NCBI RefSeq assembly: GCF_003626695.1
Contig: NZ_RBAH01000004.1
Span: 124,001-188,000 of the forward strand
Direction: 5' to 3'
DNA length: 64,000 nucleotides
From: Paenibacillus ginsengarvi
GTDB lineage: Bacteria > Bacillota > Bacilli > Paenibacillales > NBRC-103111
Below the pieces are notes generated by a model. It worked only from the letters and a program-made list of their open reading frames with translations. It did no database searches and had not been told where the DNA came from. Position numbers and translations under genes: made by a program. Shown here piece by piece: positions 33,014 through 42,861 of the stretch (positions are counted from its first letter, which is position 1; every line of letters begins with the position of its first letter).

Positions 33014-35017
33014 TTATAGCAAGGAAGCTTTAATCGTTCCGTCGTTGTCGACGTACAGCTTGTACGTTTTCGTCCCGTCCGGCGTCGTCATCGCTATGCC
33101 GTCCGCTACGTGAACGCGGCTCCACCGCTTGGCCGCTCCGCCGAGGCTCGCCCCCTTGTCCGTCTTCGGATGGACCCCGCCGGCAAATTCGGCGTCTCCT
33201 GCCGGGGATATTTTCAGCTTGCTGCCGCTCGTATCGAGCAGGTTGCCGAGCAGCTCGATATTGCCGCCGGGCGTGATCGCCATCGCCGTCTGGCCGTTTG
33301 CATTTTGCAGCTTGATGCGCTGATCCTTCGGCCCGCGAATCAGGAAGTCGCGCTCGTCCGCAAGCGGAAACGTCTCGAAGCTGTCGAACACGTAGCGCGG
33401 CGCGAAAAATCCCGTATCCGTGAAGCGGACGCTGGACATCCGTTTAAATTTCGGCGCTTTGTCCACCGAAACGTGGAATTCCGTCGCCCAAAATTGCACA
33501 TTCTCCGTATGGCCGCAAGGGTACGCTCCTCTCGCTCCGGCCGAATTGCGGTAGGGCGCCGCGATCATTCTGCCGCCGCCGAGCGTGCCGTCGTATCGTC
33601 TGGCCGACTCGAAGTAGCAGCCGATAAACTGGATATCGTCCGCATCATGGAGATGCAGAAGGGTATCCTCGAGCCCGAGAACGGTGCAGCCGATAAATTT
33701 CAGCCCGCGCAGGTTGCCGCTCGCTTCGATGTTTTTGGAGACGCCGAGCCCGATGCCGTTATGCGACGCCCCTCGCTTCGAGGCATGCTCCAGACCGGCG
33801 ATATAACAGTTGACGTACGTCGTTCCGGCAAAGCCCGAGCTGAACGGGGAAAGCCTCAGCCCGTCTCCGACGTTGCCGACATCGCCCGGATTGGAGGCAA
33901 TGCCGCGCAGCGTAAGCTTGTCGCCCGAGACGCTCGTCGATGTATAGTTCAAATACGTTCCAGCCAGCCGAACCGTCCCCGACGTAGGAAGCGGACAACT
34001 GCTCCACCACGGAATCTCGATCGAATAGTTGCCCGCCGAGCCGCCGATGGCGGTAACCCGGTACAAGTCTCCCCCGCGCACGCAAACGCCGGTCTGTCCC
34101 TGGAACAGACAGTCGTAGAATCGATTTCTCTCCGCGCCCGCATCCTTGTATTCGTTCCCGAGCGAGCCCGCCGCCTGCAGCTTGGCCGCGATCCGCCAAT
34201 AGCCGACAATCTGCACGTTATGCAGCATCGTGTCCTGCGCATTGTCGAGAAACACGCCTACATCCCATTCGTCGCCGAGCGCAAGCGCATTCGTGTCGTT
34301 GTAGCCGCTTATGCCGCCAAAATTGGGCACGAGACGCAGATTGCGCACAGCCGCATATTCGCAGCCTTTCGGAAAATAAATCCCGACCGAAAACTTGCGC
34401 GTCGTCGCAGGGGAGCTTGCCGTCGCGTCGGCGTTGCGGAAGTTGGTCAATCCGTAGCGGGAGTCGGCATGATTCGCTAGCGGCTCCGGATTATCCAGCA
34501 CGCCGCCGGACGGAAGCATATCGGTCGCATAGGTTATTTCGTACGTTTTCGCACCGGTACCGGAAAAACGCAGCTCTGTAGGAGCGGGCCGCTTATGCCG
34601 GTTTGCGAAATATGGGTCCCAGGCGCTGACGCCCGCTCCTTCGAGGGTTACCGCCGTTTTCATTTGCAGAGTACCCGTTACGTTATAAATTCCCGTGGGA
34701 AGAAACACGACTCCCCCGCCCTGTCCCGCGCATGCGTCAATGGCCGCCTGGATCGCGGACGTATCGTCGGTCGTGCCATTGCCCGCCGCCCCGTAATCCA
34801 TGACATTCGTGACGCCGTACGTCGCCTGCTGCACCGAGTAAGTCGACGCTCCTACCGTATTCGGCTGCGAAGCCGCATTCGCGTGCAGCAGTCCGCCCGC
34901 TGCGACAGTAAGACCTGCCGCCCCCAGAGACGCAAGCAGTTCCCTGCGGCTGAATGTTTTGGCGGCATCGCTGCCTGCCGGCTCGCCCTGATCTTTTTCA
35001 TACCCGTCCTCGCTCAT
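33014..35017 (-). CDS. Tat-exported right-handed beta-helix (pectate lyase-like) protein
   Basis: A 667-residue secreted protein starting at the ATG at 35017 with GGGGAG. The frame extends 11 codons further to 35050 but lacks a site there. A twin-arginine signal (FSRRELLASLGAAGLTVAAGG) lies at about 22-48. The Pectate_lyase_3-like opening VMDYGAAGNGTTDDTSAIQAAIDAC is at ~82-106, followed by beta-helix repeats. The last ~50 residues (GGVHPKTDKGASLGGAAKRW...) resemble modules that end phage tail proteins. It is the last gene of the minus-strand run SBP, sialidase-fold gene, pseudogene and this. A polysaccharide role is likely but the substrate is unknown. Confidence 0.8.
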   Translation of the reverse strand: MSEDGYEKDQGEPAGSDAAKTFSRRELLASLGAAGLTVAAGGLLHANAASQPNTVGASTYSVQQATYGVTNVMDYGAAGNGTTDDTSAIQAAIDACAGQGGGVVFLPTGIYNVTGTLQMKTAVTLEGAGVSAWDPYFANRHKRPAPTELRFSGTGAKTYEITYATDMLPSGGVLDNPEPLANHADSRYGLTNFRNADATASSPATTRKFSVGIYFPKGCEYAAVRNLRLVPNFGGISGYNDTNALALGDEWDVGVFLDNAQDTMLHNVQIVGYWRIAAKLQAAGSLGNEYKDAGAERNRFYDCLFQGQTGVCVRGGDLYRVTAIGGSAGNYSIEIPWWSSCPLPTSGTVRLAGTYLNYTSTSVSGDKLTLRGIASNPGDVGNVGDGLRLSPFSSGFAGTTYVNCYIAGLEHASKRGASHNGIGLGVSKNIEASGNLRGLKFIGCTVLGLEDTLLHLHDADDIQFIGCYFESARRYDGTLGGGRMIAAPYRNSAGARGAYPCGHTENVQFWATEFHVSVDKAPKFKRMSSVRFTDTGFFAPRYVFDSFETFPLADERDFLIRGPKDQRIKLQNANGQTAMAITPGGNIELLGNLLDTSGSKLKISPAGDAEFAGGVHPKTDKGASLGGAAKRWSRVHVADGIAMTTPDGTKTYKLYVDNDGTIKASLL

Positions 35018-35067
35018 CCCATTCGCTCCCCTGATTTTGGAATCCAGCAATTCTCCCCCGGCTTTGC

Positions 35068-37662
35068 CTAACGGCCGTAAGAACCAGCCTGAACACGATA
35101 CAGATAACCCGCCTCAGCGGCCGTCAGCGGCTTGCCGAACACCATCACGCGGCCCATCGTACCGGTGAAATACGAGGTGCCGGCCGGGCTTCGGCCGATC
35201 GCATCCGGCTGTGTCGGCACATGCCGCCCATACGTCCCGCTCGCAAACGGGATCGCTCCTGTTGAAGGCTGCTCCACCCCGTCCACGTACAGCCTGATCG
35301 TATTGCCGGCAAAGTCGAGCACGCCGACGACGTGATGCCAAGAGGCGGACGGCTGATACGGAAAGTCGCGCGATTTGTAGCCGTCTGTCGGGGCGCTCCG
35401 GCCGGCAACCCGGATCGCGTTCGGCAAAACGATCAGCTCGTAGCCCGCCGTCGCGCCGTCGATCCTCGTTCCGAAAAGGGTCCTGCCGCCACTGTCGGGC
35501 AGCACCCGCTCGTCGATCCAGGCGGCTACGCTGATTCCCGGCGAGCCGTACAAGGAAGCGCCGGTCTTGTAGCCGAGATCCACGTAGTCGACCGTTCCGT
35601 CAAAGCACAAACCGGTGTTCGGAGCCCCATTCGGCCGCGAAGCCCCCATGATTTTCCCGTCCAGATCAAACGCGCCGCTGTCCTCCGCAAGCGTGCCGGC
35701 CGAGCCTGCAAGCGCCCAATATCCTTTCAGGCCATCGTATACGATGCCGTTCACTTCCCCCGTTGTCAGCGCTTTCGGGTACACTTTCACTTCATCCAGC
35801 TTCCCCGCGAAAAATCCGCTCCCGTTCGGATCTTTGCCGATCGTGTCCGGAACGGTAGAGGAGGCCGTCCTGTACTGTCCGCAAGCGAACGATACGGCGG
35901 GGCCGTCCAGCGAGGGCTGCTCCACGCCATCCAGGAACAATCTGATCGAATTGGCCGCATAATCGATAATACCTGCGACGTGATGCCACTCTCCCGTATA
36001 CCCGTATGCGAAGTCGCGATACTGGTAGCTGTCGCCGGAGTAGCTTCTGCCGCCGACCCGCAGCCGATCGCCGATCATGTACAGCTCCGCGCCGGCCTTG
36101 TCGGCCCCGGCATTCGTTCCGAACAGCCAATTCGCTCCGACTCCCGGCGAGGGAAGCGTATCGTTTCGCAGCCAGCCCGCTACCGTAACCGCCGAGGAGC
36201 CATCAAGCGCCGCGCCTAGCCCGTTGCCGAGCTGAACGTACTGGTTCGTCCCGTTCAAGGCCAAAGCGTTCCCCCGGAAGCCGCCGGTCAAGCCGCCGCC
36301 CCCGTACACCGAGCCGTGCACCCCGAGGCCGGAGCTGTCGTAAACCGTTTCGCCCACCGTCCGGTCGAACGTCCAATATCCCGCAGGCGCATCGAGAGCG
36401 TCCCGGAACTGCTTCAGCCTGTGAAACGTGATCCGATTGCTGTTGTGATACGAGTCCGCGCCGTCGTATGCCGCACGGACGACATAGATAAGATCGTCTC
36501 CGTCTAATTGCCAATCGACATACTGGAACCCGACCTTCGCGATAGAGTTTGCGACGGACAAGCCGGAATCGTCGGTCAACAGCGTTTGCACATATCGCCA
36601 GTGCCGCAGGTCGTCGGAGGCGTACAAGGAAAGCACGTTACGCTGATCCGGCTTGGAAGGCTGCGTAATCTGGTTCGTCAGCGTCAAGTATTGCCGGGTC
36701 CGCTCGTCGTAACGAATCGTAAACTTACCCATACCGCCGGGAAAATCGATAAATCCGTCGACCGGATCGAAGCTGACAGTGGCATTGTCGTTCGACAGCT
36801 TAACGATCGCCGCCTTATCGACCGCCGGAGCGGAATTGAAACGCAGCATGTTCCATATTTCCCCGTTCGGAGCGACGACTGCGTTGCCCTCCAGCCAGCC
36901 TGGCGTCGTGCTTTTCCAAAACGCAGGCGTCCATGCCCTGTCGTAAGCGAGCTCGTTCGTCCTGCTCCAGCTCGCGGCGTTCAGCAAATCCGCATCTTCC
37001 GGGGCGGACAGCATGAATGCTTTGAAATGAGACGGCCAAGCGTAAGGGGGACCGCTTGCCTCGAATGCCCGATAAATGCGGCCATTGGCATGCACCACCG
37101 GAGTAGGCGCGGTATGATAGGCATACGTACCGTTCGTTCCGTCGGCCGTAAACAACAGTCCGCTGGCTGCGTCGACGGGCGTGGTCCAGCTCAGCCCCCC
37201 GTCGGCGCTTTTGCGGATCACGATCGAAGCGAACGGCTTGCCTGACTAGCCTAGCAAATAAACGTTGCCGTTCAAGACGAACAGATTGCTCCAATACATT
37301 CTGTCGAGCTCGGCCGATACCGCCCAAGTAGCGCCGTTGTCAACCGACCGGTAGACGGTCGTCTGCCGGTTCGGGTCGCTCGCGCCGAAATAATCGTGAG
37401 ACGCGAGCAGCGTCGTTTCGTTCACCCTCACCAGACTCGGCGAGCCGAGAAACCGCCCGCTCGAAGCGTCGCTGTAAGCAATTTGCGAAACAAGCTGGCG
37501 AGAATAGGCAGGATCGTACGGCTCCGCCGCTCCTGCGCCGCTTTCGGCAGGATCGCACGGAGGCGGCGACGACCATGCCCTTTGTCCGGGCAAAACGCCA
37601 ACCACAGCCGTCAGCAGCATGATCGTAACAATCGCTCGCTTCCATGTACATAAACGCTCCAT
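35068..37662 (-). pseudogene. Sialidase-fold protein with two LamG domains, interrupted by an amber codon
   Basis: One reading frame of 865 codons runs from the ATG at 37662 to a stop at 35068, broken only by a TAG at 37246-37248. Before the TAG are a signal peptide (MERLCTWKRAIVTIMLLTAVVGVL) and the start of a sialidase/BNR beta-propeller. After it the propeller continues (SGKPFASIVIRKSADGGLSW), followed by two tandem LamG/concanavalin-like domains (~430-640 and ~645-860). The intact neighbour at 37732 aligns across the break (VYVLGHRNDLMIIRSDDGGDTW against VYLLG-TAG-SGKPFASIVIRKSADGGLSW), so no residues seem missing. A single CAG-to-TAG change would explain it. Readthrough or a sequencing error remain possible. 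Confidence 0.7.
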
Positions 37663-37731
37663 CTTCCGGTCACGTCCCTTCGCATGAATCTTGATCGGCT
37701 GGCTGGAACTGCTCCCGCCTCAATTTCCTTT

Positions 37732-39006
37732 TCAATAGACCAATTGCCGGAAATCGCGAATGCGGTGGAACGAAATAAAGTTGCCGTTGTGCGACGTCAG
37801 CGCCCGCTCGTCACCGGAGCGGCTCAGCACGAGCAGATCGTCGCCCAGTATCGCCATGCTGGCATAATGGCGCGACATCTTCGGATGATCCGCCTTGGCG
37901 ACGAGTCCGGCAAAGCACCAGTCGATGCAGTTGCGGGAAAAATGCAGCTGAAGCCGCTGCCGTTCGTTGTACGGCAAGTCGAACCGCTCCGGAGGAAGCA
38001 GCTCCGCTCGCGTCATGCTGTCGGTCGACTGGGAGCTGAGCAGCCAGTACAGCCGGGATACCTCGTCGTACAAAATATGAAACTTCATCTGCCCGCCCGG
38101 GCACGGGACGAACGCGATCGTTTTGCCCGACGGCACCGTCTCCAGCATCGTCGTGATCGTACCGTCCTCATTCTCCACCGCCTTCGCGACATTCGCGAAA
38201 CCCGTTCCTCCCGTGTGCGCCCGCATCCATAGATGGAAGGTGCGTCCGGCCGGATCGTGGAAATAGTGGTTCGGGTCCGTGAACTGCACGACGTTCGTCT
38301 CCAGCCAGCCGATTCGGACGGCGGGGCGGGCCGGCGCGATTCGCGCGATCGTACCGGGGGCGACCTTGTAGAACGGAACCCCGAAGCCGTCCAGCGTATC
38401 TTCGTCGATCGCATCACGGAAGCCTAGCTCCGAAGCAAACGTCCAGCTATCCCGGCGAGTCAAGTCGGCGCTGACGGATGCGCGCATCAGCACGGGAGCG
38501 AGAACGCTCACTCCCCATCCTTTATAAGCCGGATCGGTCATTTTCTCCATTACCATATACACATTGCCTTTGGCGTAATGCACATTGGCCGGCGCCTGAT
38601 GCCATTTCTCGCCCTGCGTCAGAGCCGCAGGCTCGCTCCACGTGTCTCCCCCGTCATCCGAGCGGATGATCATCAGATCGTTGCGGTGGCCGAGCACATA
38701 AACCGAACCGCCCGCCGCAAAAGGTCTGGCATGAATGAACGGAAAATCCGTCCGATGTATCCACGTGCGGCCTTCGTCGTCCGATGTGAACACCTTGCCC
38801 TGCCAAGGTTTGCCCGGCTCCAGCTCGCCCTTGCATCCCGGTAAGCCGGCGACGCCCGGCCCTCCCAAATCCAGCGTCGCGACTAACCTGCCGCTAGGCA
38901 GCACGGTTATGCCGGGACTGTAAGTGAAAACGGTCGCCGGATCGGGCGATTCGTATAGTTTTACAAAATCTGGAGCAAGCTCTCGTACCCTGTAATCGGT
39001 ATTCAA
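37732..39006 (-). CDS. Sialidase-fold (BNR repeat) protein
   Basis: Predicted beta-propeller of the exo-alpha-sialidase/neuraminidase-like class. The 424 residues include two to three Asp-box-like repeats (SDDEGRTWIH, SDDGGDTWSEP). I see no signal peptide after the chosen TTG start at 39006, so it may be cytosolic or exported by another route. The frame is open into the preceding SBP gene, but AAGGA upstream and homology favour 39006. It follows the SBP gene by 22 bases and precedes its paralogue pseudogene by 69. Whether it removes sialic acid or another terminal sugar is not clear. Confidence 0.7.
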   Translation of the reverse strand: MNTDYRVRELAPDFVKLYESPDPATVFTYSPGITVLPSGRLVATLDLGGPGVAGLPGCKGELEPGKPWQGKVFTSDDEGRTWIHRTDFPFIHARPFAAGGSVYVLGHRNDLMIIRSDDGGDTWSEPAALTQGEKWHQAPANVHYAKGNVYMVMEKMTDPAYKGWGVSVLAPVLMRASVSADLTRRDSWTFASELGFRDAIDEDTLDGFGVPFYKVAPGTIARIAPARPAVRIGWLETNVVQFTDPNHYFHDPAGRTFHLWMRAHTGGTGFANVAKAVENEDGTITTMLETVPSGKTIAFVPCPGGQMKFHILYDEVSRLYWLLSSQSTDSMTRAELLPPERFDLPYNERQRLQLHFSRNCIDWCFAGLVAKADHPKMSRHYASMAILGDDLLVLSRSGDERALTSHNGNFISFHRIRDFRQLVY

Positions 39007-39028
39007 CTTTTCTTCATCCTTTTCGCTG

Positions 39029-40345
39029 TTATTTTTTTCCTTCGGCAATGATTTTGTTGATTTCCTCGTCCATTTGACGCAGTGCCGTATTAATGTCCTT
39101 CGCACCCTTCAACACCTCGGTGTTATACTTGTTCATGGCCGTCCGGGCTTTGCTATCGTATGGAGTCGAGATGTGGGATTTCGCCGGCGTCGATTTATAG
39201 ATGGCCTGAATGTTTTTTCCTTTCAAGTACCCTACGTTTTTCCCGAATTCCTCCTTTACTTTCGCTTCTTGCAGAACAGGCATTTTCGCGTTTCGCGACA
39301 TGTCGAGCTGCGTTTCTTCAGAAAGAAGCACTTCCACTACTTTGTAAGCGGCGTCCTTATTCTCGCTGATCGAAGTGACAACGATTCCGTGTCCGTCGAA
39401 CTCATGACCGATGCCCGGCGCCTCTTTGAAACTGGGGAAAGCGGCCATATCCCAGTTCAGCGTATCGGTTACTTTCGATATGTAGGGCAGCAGGTTGATT
39501 CCCGCGAACATCGCGACGTTCCCTTTTGTAAATTCGCCGTAATTGCCCGGGCTTACAAATTTTTCTTGATACCCGGGAATAGCGAAAATCGTCTTGTACA
39601 TTTCGTAAATTTGCTTCCACTTCTCGTTCAAAACCGCCGATTTCTCCGTTTTCGCATCCACTATGGCCAAGCCGAGTGAAGAGGCGACGCGGAACAGGTG
39701 GTCCGGGTCAAGCCCGCGGTAGACGTTGCCGTCGGAAGTGCGAGACACCTTGCGGGCCAGCTCGATCGTTTCGTCCCAGGTCAAGCCGTCCTTCGGATAG
39801 GCAACCCCGAATTTGTCGAACAGATCCTTGTTGTAGTAGAGCACATTAAAGTGCCTCGTAAACGGAACGCCGGACAAATATTGGCCGCCGCTCGCGATTT
39901 TGAACGAATCTAATGCCACCTGCTCGATTTTGCTCAGATCGATTTTGTGCTTCTTGAGCATCGGCTCCATATTGTCGGCCAGCTTGGCCGAGATCACATC
40001 GTCGAAAAGCAGGTTTGCCTCGAACAGCAGGTCGAACTTTTCGCCCTTCGCGAGCAGCAGCTCATAGCGGTCTACCGAATACTTCTGACGGATCAGCTCC
40101 AGCGTGATATTCGGATATTTTTTCTTGACCGGCTCGACCAGAAAACGTTGAAACTCCTCGTCCGTCACCAGTCCGGTGTCAACGATCTTCAGCGTCACCG
40201 GTTTGGAAGCGTCGAAGCCGTCCGCCGGAGCGCTTGCCTTCGTATCGCCGGGTTTGGCTCCTTCGCCTGCTCCACCGCTTCCGCAACCCGCGAGCGATAA
40301 GGAAATAACTGCTGTAATTGTTGTAAATATACATTTTTTGAACAT
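39029..40345 (-). CDS. Extracellular solute-binding lipoprotein (ABC sugar type)
   Basis: A 438-residue lipoprotein starting at the ATG at 40345 with GGGGAG. The signal is MFKKCIFTTITAVISLSLAGCGSG (lipobox LAGC). It has the shared YNKDLFDKFGVAYPKDGLTWDE segment and MDEEINKIIAEGKK at the C-terminus. It is the first gene of a presumed operon with the sialidase-fold gene 22 bases on, and has AraC-style repeats upstream. No permease is nearby. A glycan fragment released by the downstream proteins is the likely ligand, by inference. Confidence 0.87.
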   Translation of the reverse strand: MFKKCIFTTITAVISLSLAGCGSGGAGEGAKPGDTKASAPADGFDASKPVTLKIVDTGLVTDEEFQRFLVEPVKKKYPNITLELIRQKYSVDRYELLLAKGEKFDLLFEANLLFDDVISAKLADNMEPMLKKHKIDLSKIEQVALDSFKIASGGQYLSGVPFTRHFNVLYYNKDLFDKFGVAYPKDGLTWDETIELARKVSRTSDGNVYRGLDPDHLFRVASSLGLAIVDAKTEKSAVLNEKWKQIYEMYKTIFAIPGYQEKFVSPGNYGEFTKGNVAMFAGINLLPYISKVTDTLNWDMAAFPSFKEAPGIGHEFDGHGIVVTSISENKDAAYKVVEVLLSEETQLDMSRNAKMPVLQEAKVKEEFGKNVGYLKGKNIQAIYKSTPAKSHISTPYDSKARTAMNKYNTEVLKGAKDINTALRQMDEEINKIIAEGKK

Positions 40346-40824
40346 ACGATCTCCCCTAATCATTAGTTTGCGCTACAATGAAACCGCATTCATCAGAACT
40401 TAAACAAACGGTCCCATACAACGTATGGAGTAACTGGTTAGATTCCATAGCTTCCGCTGATCGGTTCCGGATCCCGATCAGCTTCCTTATGTACTCCGGA
40501 AATATCCGCTTGTTCTGTATTGATGATCACCGTTCTCAAAATTAAGTATAGCGCTCACTCTCAGCGACTTCGTTGCAATTTTTAAGGTCATTCTCCCAAT
40601 TTTTAAGTCGCTGGTAAACGGAGACGATCTTTGGCAGAAAAAACAGGCAACGAAAAGCCCGCCCATCGCCCGGAACCAACATCCAAGCGATAGACGAGCT
40701 TTCCGCTCGTTATGGACTTGCAGCCCTCATCCTGCCTCCTGCCTATGCCCCGCCGGGAAGCGCAACTTCCTCCCGCAAGGCGGCTTTGCCCCGTCCCGGA
40801 GCAGCCTTCGCCGCCCCGGAGCCG
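40346..40824. other. Promoter region of the SBP/sialidase operon, otherwise unannotated
   Basis: No gene lies in these 479 bases. The SBP-proximal part holds the regulatory site at 40545-40607; the distal part (40608-40824) contains short GC-rich inverted repeats that I cannot assign. Confidence 0.5.
40545..40607 (-). promoter_or_regulatory. AraC-type operator: two direct repeats 21 bases apart plus -10
   Basis: The 11-mer CTTAAAAATTG (minus strand) occurs exactly at 40576-40586 and 40597-40607, 21 bases apart, two helical turns. A TATACT at 40545-40550 could be the -10 box. The proximal repeat would then lie near -43, where AraC-type activators usually bind, with no clear -35. The SBP start codon is about 190 bases downstream. 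Confidence 0.55.
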
Positions 40825-41106
40825 TTACTGCTTCTTCGAGGCCATCGCCCGCATTTTCCCGCTTAGCCACATTTGACGCTGCAGCCTGCTATATTTACGG
40901 ACGCGGGCCATTTCGCGCTTCGTTTCTTCCTCCACGCCCAAGATGTGGTGAAGATGCGCTGCGACGATGAGCAAGGCAAACCCGATCCAGACGAGGCCGA
41001 ACGCTCCTTCCGGCGTAAGGCCGGGGCCGATGTGAAGACGGGGGACGGCGTACATGAGCATGCCGAGTGCGAGACTCATGTAAACGACGCTTTTCCACTC
41101 TTTCAC
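40825..41106 (-). CDS. Small membrane protein of unknown function
   Basis: A 93-residue protein with two hydrophobic segments (VYMSLALGMLMYAV and GLVWIGFALLIVAAHLHHIL) and a basic C-terminal half. I chose the GTG at 41106 after GAAGGAGAG; the frame is open to an ATG at 41151. It lies alone between two SBP units. I do not recognise the family. Confidence 0.7.
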   Translation of the reverse strand: MKEWKSVVYMSLALGMLMYAVPRLHIGPGLTPEGAFGLVWIGFALLIVAAHLHHILGVEEETKREMARVRKYSRLQRQMWLSGKMRAMASKKQ

Positions 41107-41221
41107 GGCAATCTCTCCTTCGGTTTGTGTTATCCCCATCCTATGAGACAACCCCCGGATTTATGCCCGAATCGCGCCGGCCTTCTGCCGGAATCCCGTC
41201 CGCGCGGGCGTCTGCCGCCTT

Positions 41222-42532
41222 TTATTTGCCGCGCTGCGCCTCGACCTTCTGATTGATCGCATCCTCCGTTTCGCGGATGAGCGTATTGATGTCTTTGCCG
41301 CCTCCGTACAGCTGAAGCGAGCGGGAATTGAGCTCGCCGTCGGCGGTGGCGTCGTACTTCGTCGGATTGTTGTGGATCGGCACGGGGCGATGTTTGAAAA
41401 TCGCCTGTACATTTTTCCCCTTCAGCACTTCTGATTCCTTGCCGAAGCCCTCCCTTACTTCCTTGTCTACGAGCGGGGTGACTACGCTGCCCTTCTTGGA
41501 GGAGGCAAGCTGCGCTTCCTTCGACAATACCGCCGAGATAACCTGGAACGCTTCTTTCTGATGCTTGCTCTTCGGCGTGACGAACAAGTAGTAGGCGTCC
41601 GCTTCGCCGTAAACGCCGGGCTTGTCGGGAAACTGCGGGTAAGTGGCGAGATCCCAGTCCAGTCCGCCCTTGGCCGCTTCGCCCATCCGGTGGAACAAGC
41701 CGATATACGGATACATCGAGATCGTCTTGTCGTACAGAAACGCGTTCAGCTCGTCGCTGTTTTTCTTGTCGTTCGTATTGCCCGGAATCGAGACGATCGA
41801 CTGGAACACCTGGAATGCCCGCTTGAACGCTTCCGTATTGACGCTCGCTTTCCCCGTAGCCGGATCGAAGCGGTTGAGCGCAAGCGGGGAAGCGATGCGG
41901 ACCATGTTGCCAACCGCCAATCCCCGGTACTGAACGCCCCCGTCCGTACGCGTTACTTTTTTGCCGAGCTCAACGACGGCGTCCCACGTCATGCCGTCGG
42001 TCGGATAACTTACGGCGAAGCGGTCGAACAGCGACTTGTTGTAGTACAGCGCGTCGTAATTAAGCCCGTAGGGCAGAGCGTATATTTCGCCTTTTTTGCC
42101 GAATGCCTTGATCGTCTGCACAATGATCGGATCGAGACGGTTCATATCGAAGCTTTGCAGCTTGATCTGCTCGTTCAGATCGAGCGCCACGCCCAGATCG
42201 AGCATTTGCTGCATATTGCCCGTCCCCATGATGATCATATCGGGAACGGTGCCTGCCGCAACCATCGTCGTGATGTTGTTATTGGTGCTCGAAACCGTTA
42301 CATTCAGCTTGATATGCGGATATTTGGCCTGAAGCGGCTTGTAAAAAATTTGCTCCAGATCCTCGTCGGCGATTTTCCAACCCGCCAGCAGCTCGATCGT
42401 GACCGGTTCCGGCGGCGTTTCCTTCGGTGCAGCGTTTTCCTGCGCCTTCGGCTGCCCGGCACCGCCGCATGCCGAAGTGATAACGATTGTTCCCGCCAGC
42501 GTAAGCGCCGGCATCATTTTTTTGAAAAACAT
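41222..42532 (-). CDS. Extracellular solute-binding lipoprotein (ABC sugar type)
   Basis: A 436-residue lipoprotein starting at the ATG at 42532 after GGGGGGAT; the frame is open 45 codons further upstream but begins badly there. The signal is MFFKKMMPALTLAGTIVITSACGG (lipobox ITSAC). It has the common YNKSLFDRFAVSYPTDGMTWD segment. A cre-like palindrome lies about 50 bases upstream, suggesting catabolite repression. A divergent AraC gene is at 42862. No permease is nearby and the next gene on this strand appears unrelated. Confidence 0.87.
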   Translation of the reverse strand: MFFKKMMPALTLAGTIVITSACGGAGQPKAQENAAPKETPPEPVTIELLAGWKIADEDLEQIFYKPLQAKYPHIKLNVTVSSTNNNITTMVAAGTVPDMIIMGTGNMQQMLDLGVALDLNEQIKLQSFDMNRLDPIIVQTIKAFGKKGEIYALPYGLNYDALYYNKSLFDRFAVSYPTDGMTWDAVVELGKKVTRTDGGVQYRGLAVGNMVRIASPLALNRFDPATGKASVNTEAFKRAFQVFQSIVSIPGNTNDKKNSDELNAFLYDKTISMYPYIGLFHRMGEAAKGGLDWDLATYPQFPDKPGVYGEADAYYLFVTPKSKHQKEAFQVISAVLSKEAQLASSKKGSVVTPLVDKEVREGFGKESEVLKGKNVQAIFKHRPVPIHNNPTKYDATADGELNSRSLQLYGGGKDINTLIRETEDAINQKVEAQRGK

Positions 42533-42861
42533 TTTAATCCCCCCGAACTTAATTAGTGGATGTTCCCGCAATACATATAGTAAGCGCTTACACATTACCG
42601 TTTCGATTATAACGATCTTGACGATCGAGCGCTTACCCCTTAAGTCCCGCTTCCTCTTCACTTCCATCGTCTCTCGCTTTGTGAGGGCTTACCGCCGCTT
42701 GGCGGAAGCAACGACTGTTTTTTCCCAACCTCCCCATGCACTCATTTCTATCTGTTATTTCTGTGATATACTTATCCTAATTAAAGACACTGCCTATTTC
42801 CATGCACTTTTTTTAAGCCCAATTTATCTAAAATTTCCCGGGCACGAGTGGGGGGTATCCA
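42533..42861. other. Divergent promoter region, SBP and AraC
   Basis: This 329-base region between divergent genes holds a TATAAT on the minus strand (42606-42611), the cre palindrome and a second half-site-like GTAAGCGCT. No gene is evident. Confidence 0.6.
42579..42592 (-). promoter_or_regulatory. Probable cre site (CcpA operator)
   Basis: AGTAAGCGCTTACA matches the cre consensus TGTAANCGNTNACA at all but the first base and is a perfect GTAAGCGCTTAC palindrome at its centre. It lies just beyond the minus-strand TATAAT at 42606-42611, where CcpA would block transcription of the SBP gene. Binding is inferred. Confidence 0.6.

Noticed and set aside
37246..37248. TAG decoded as pyrrolysine
   Set aside because: Nothing in the window suggests a pyl system and the paralogue needs no special residue there. 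A nonsense mutation is simpler.
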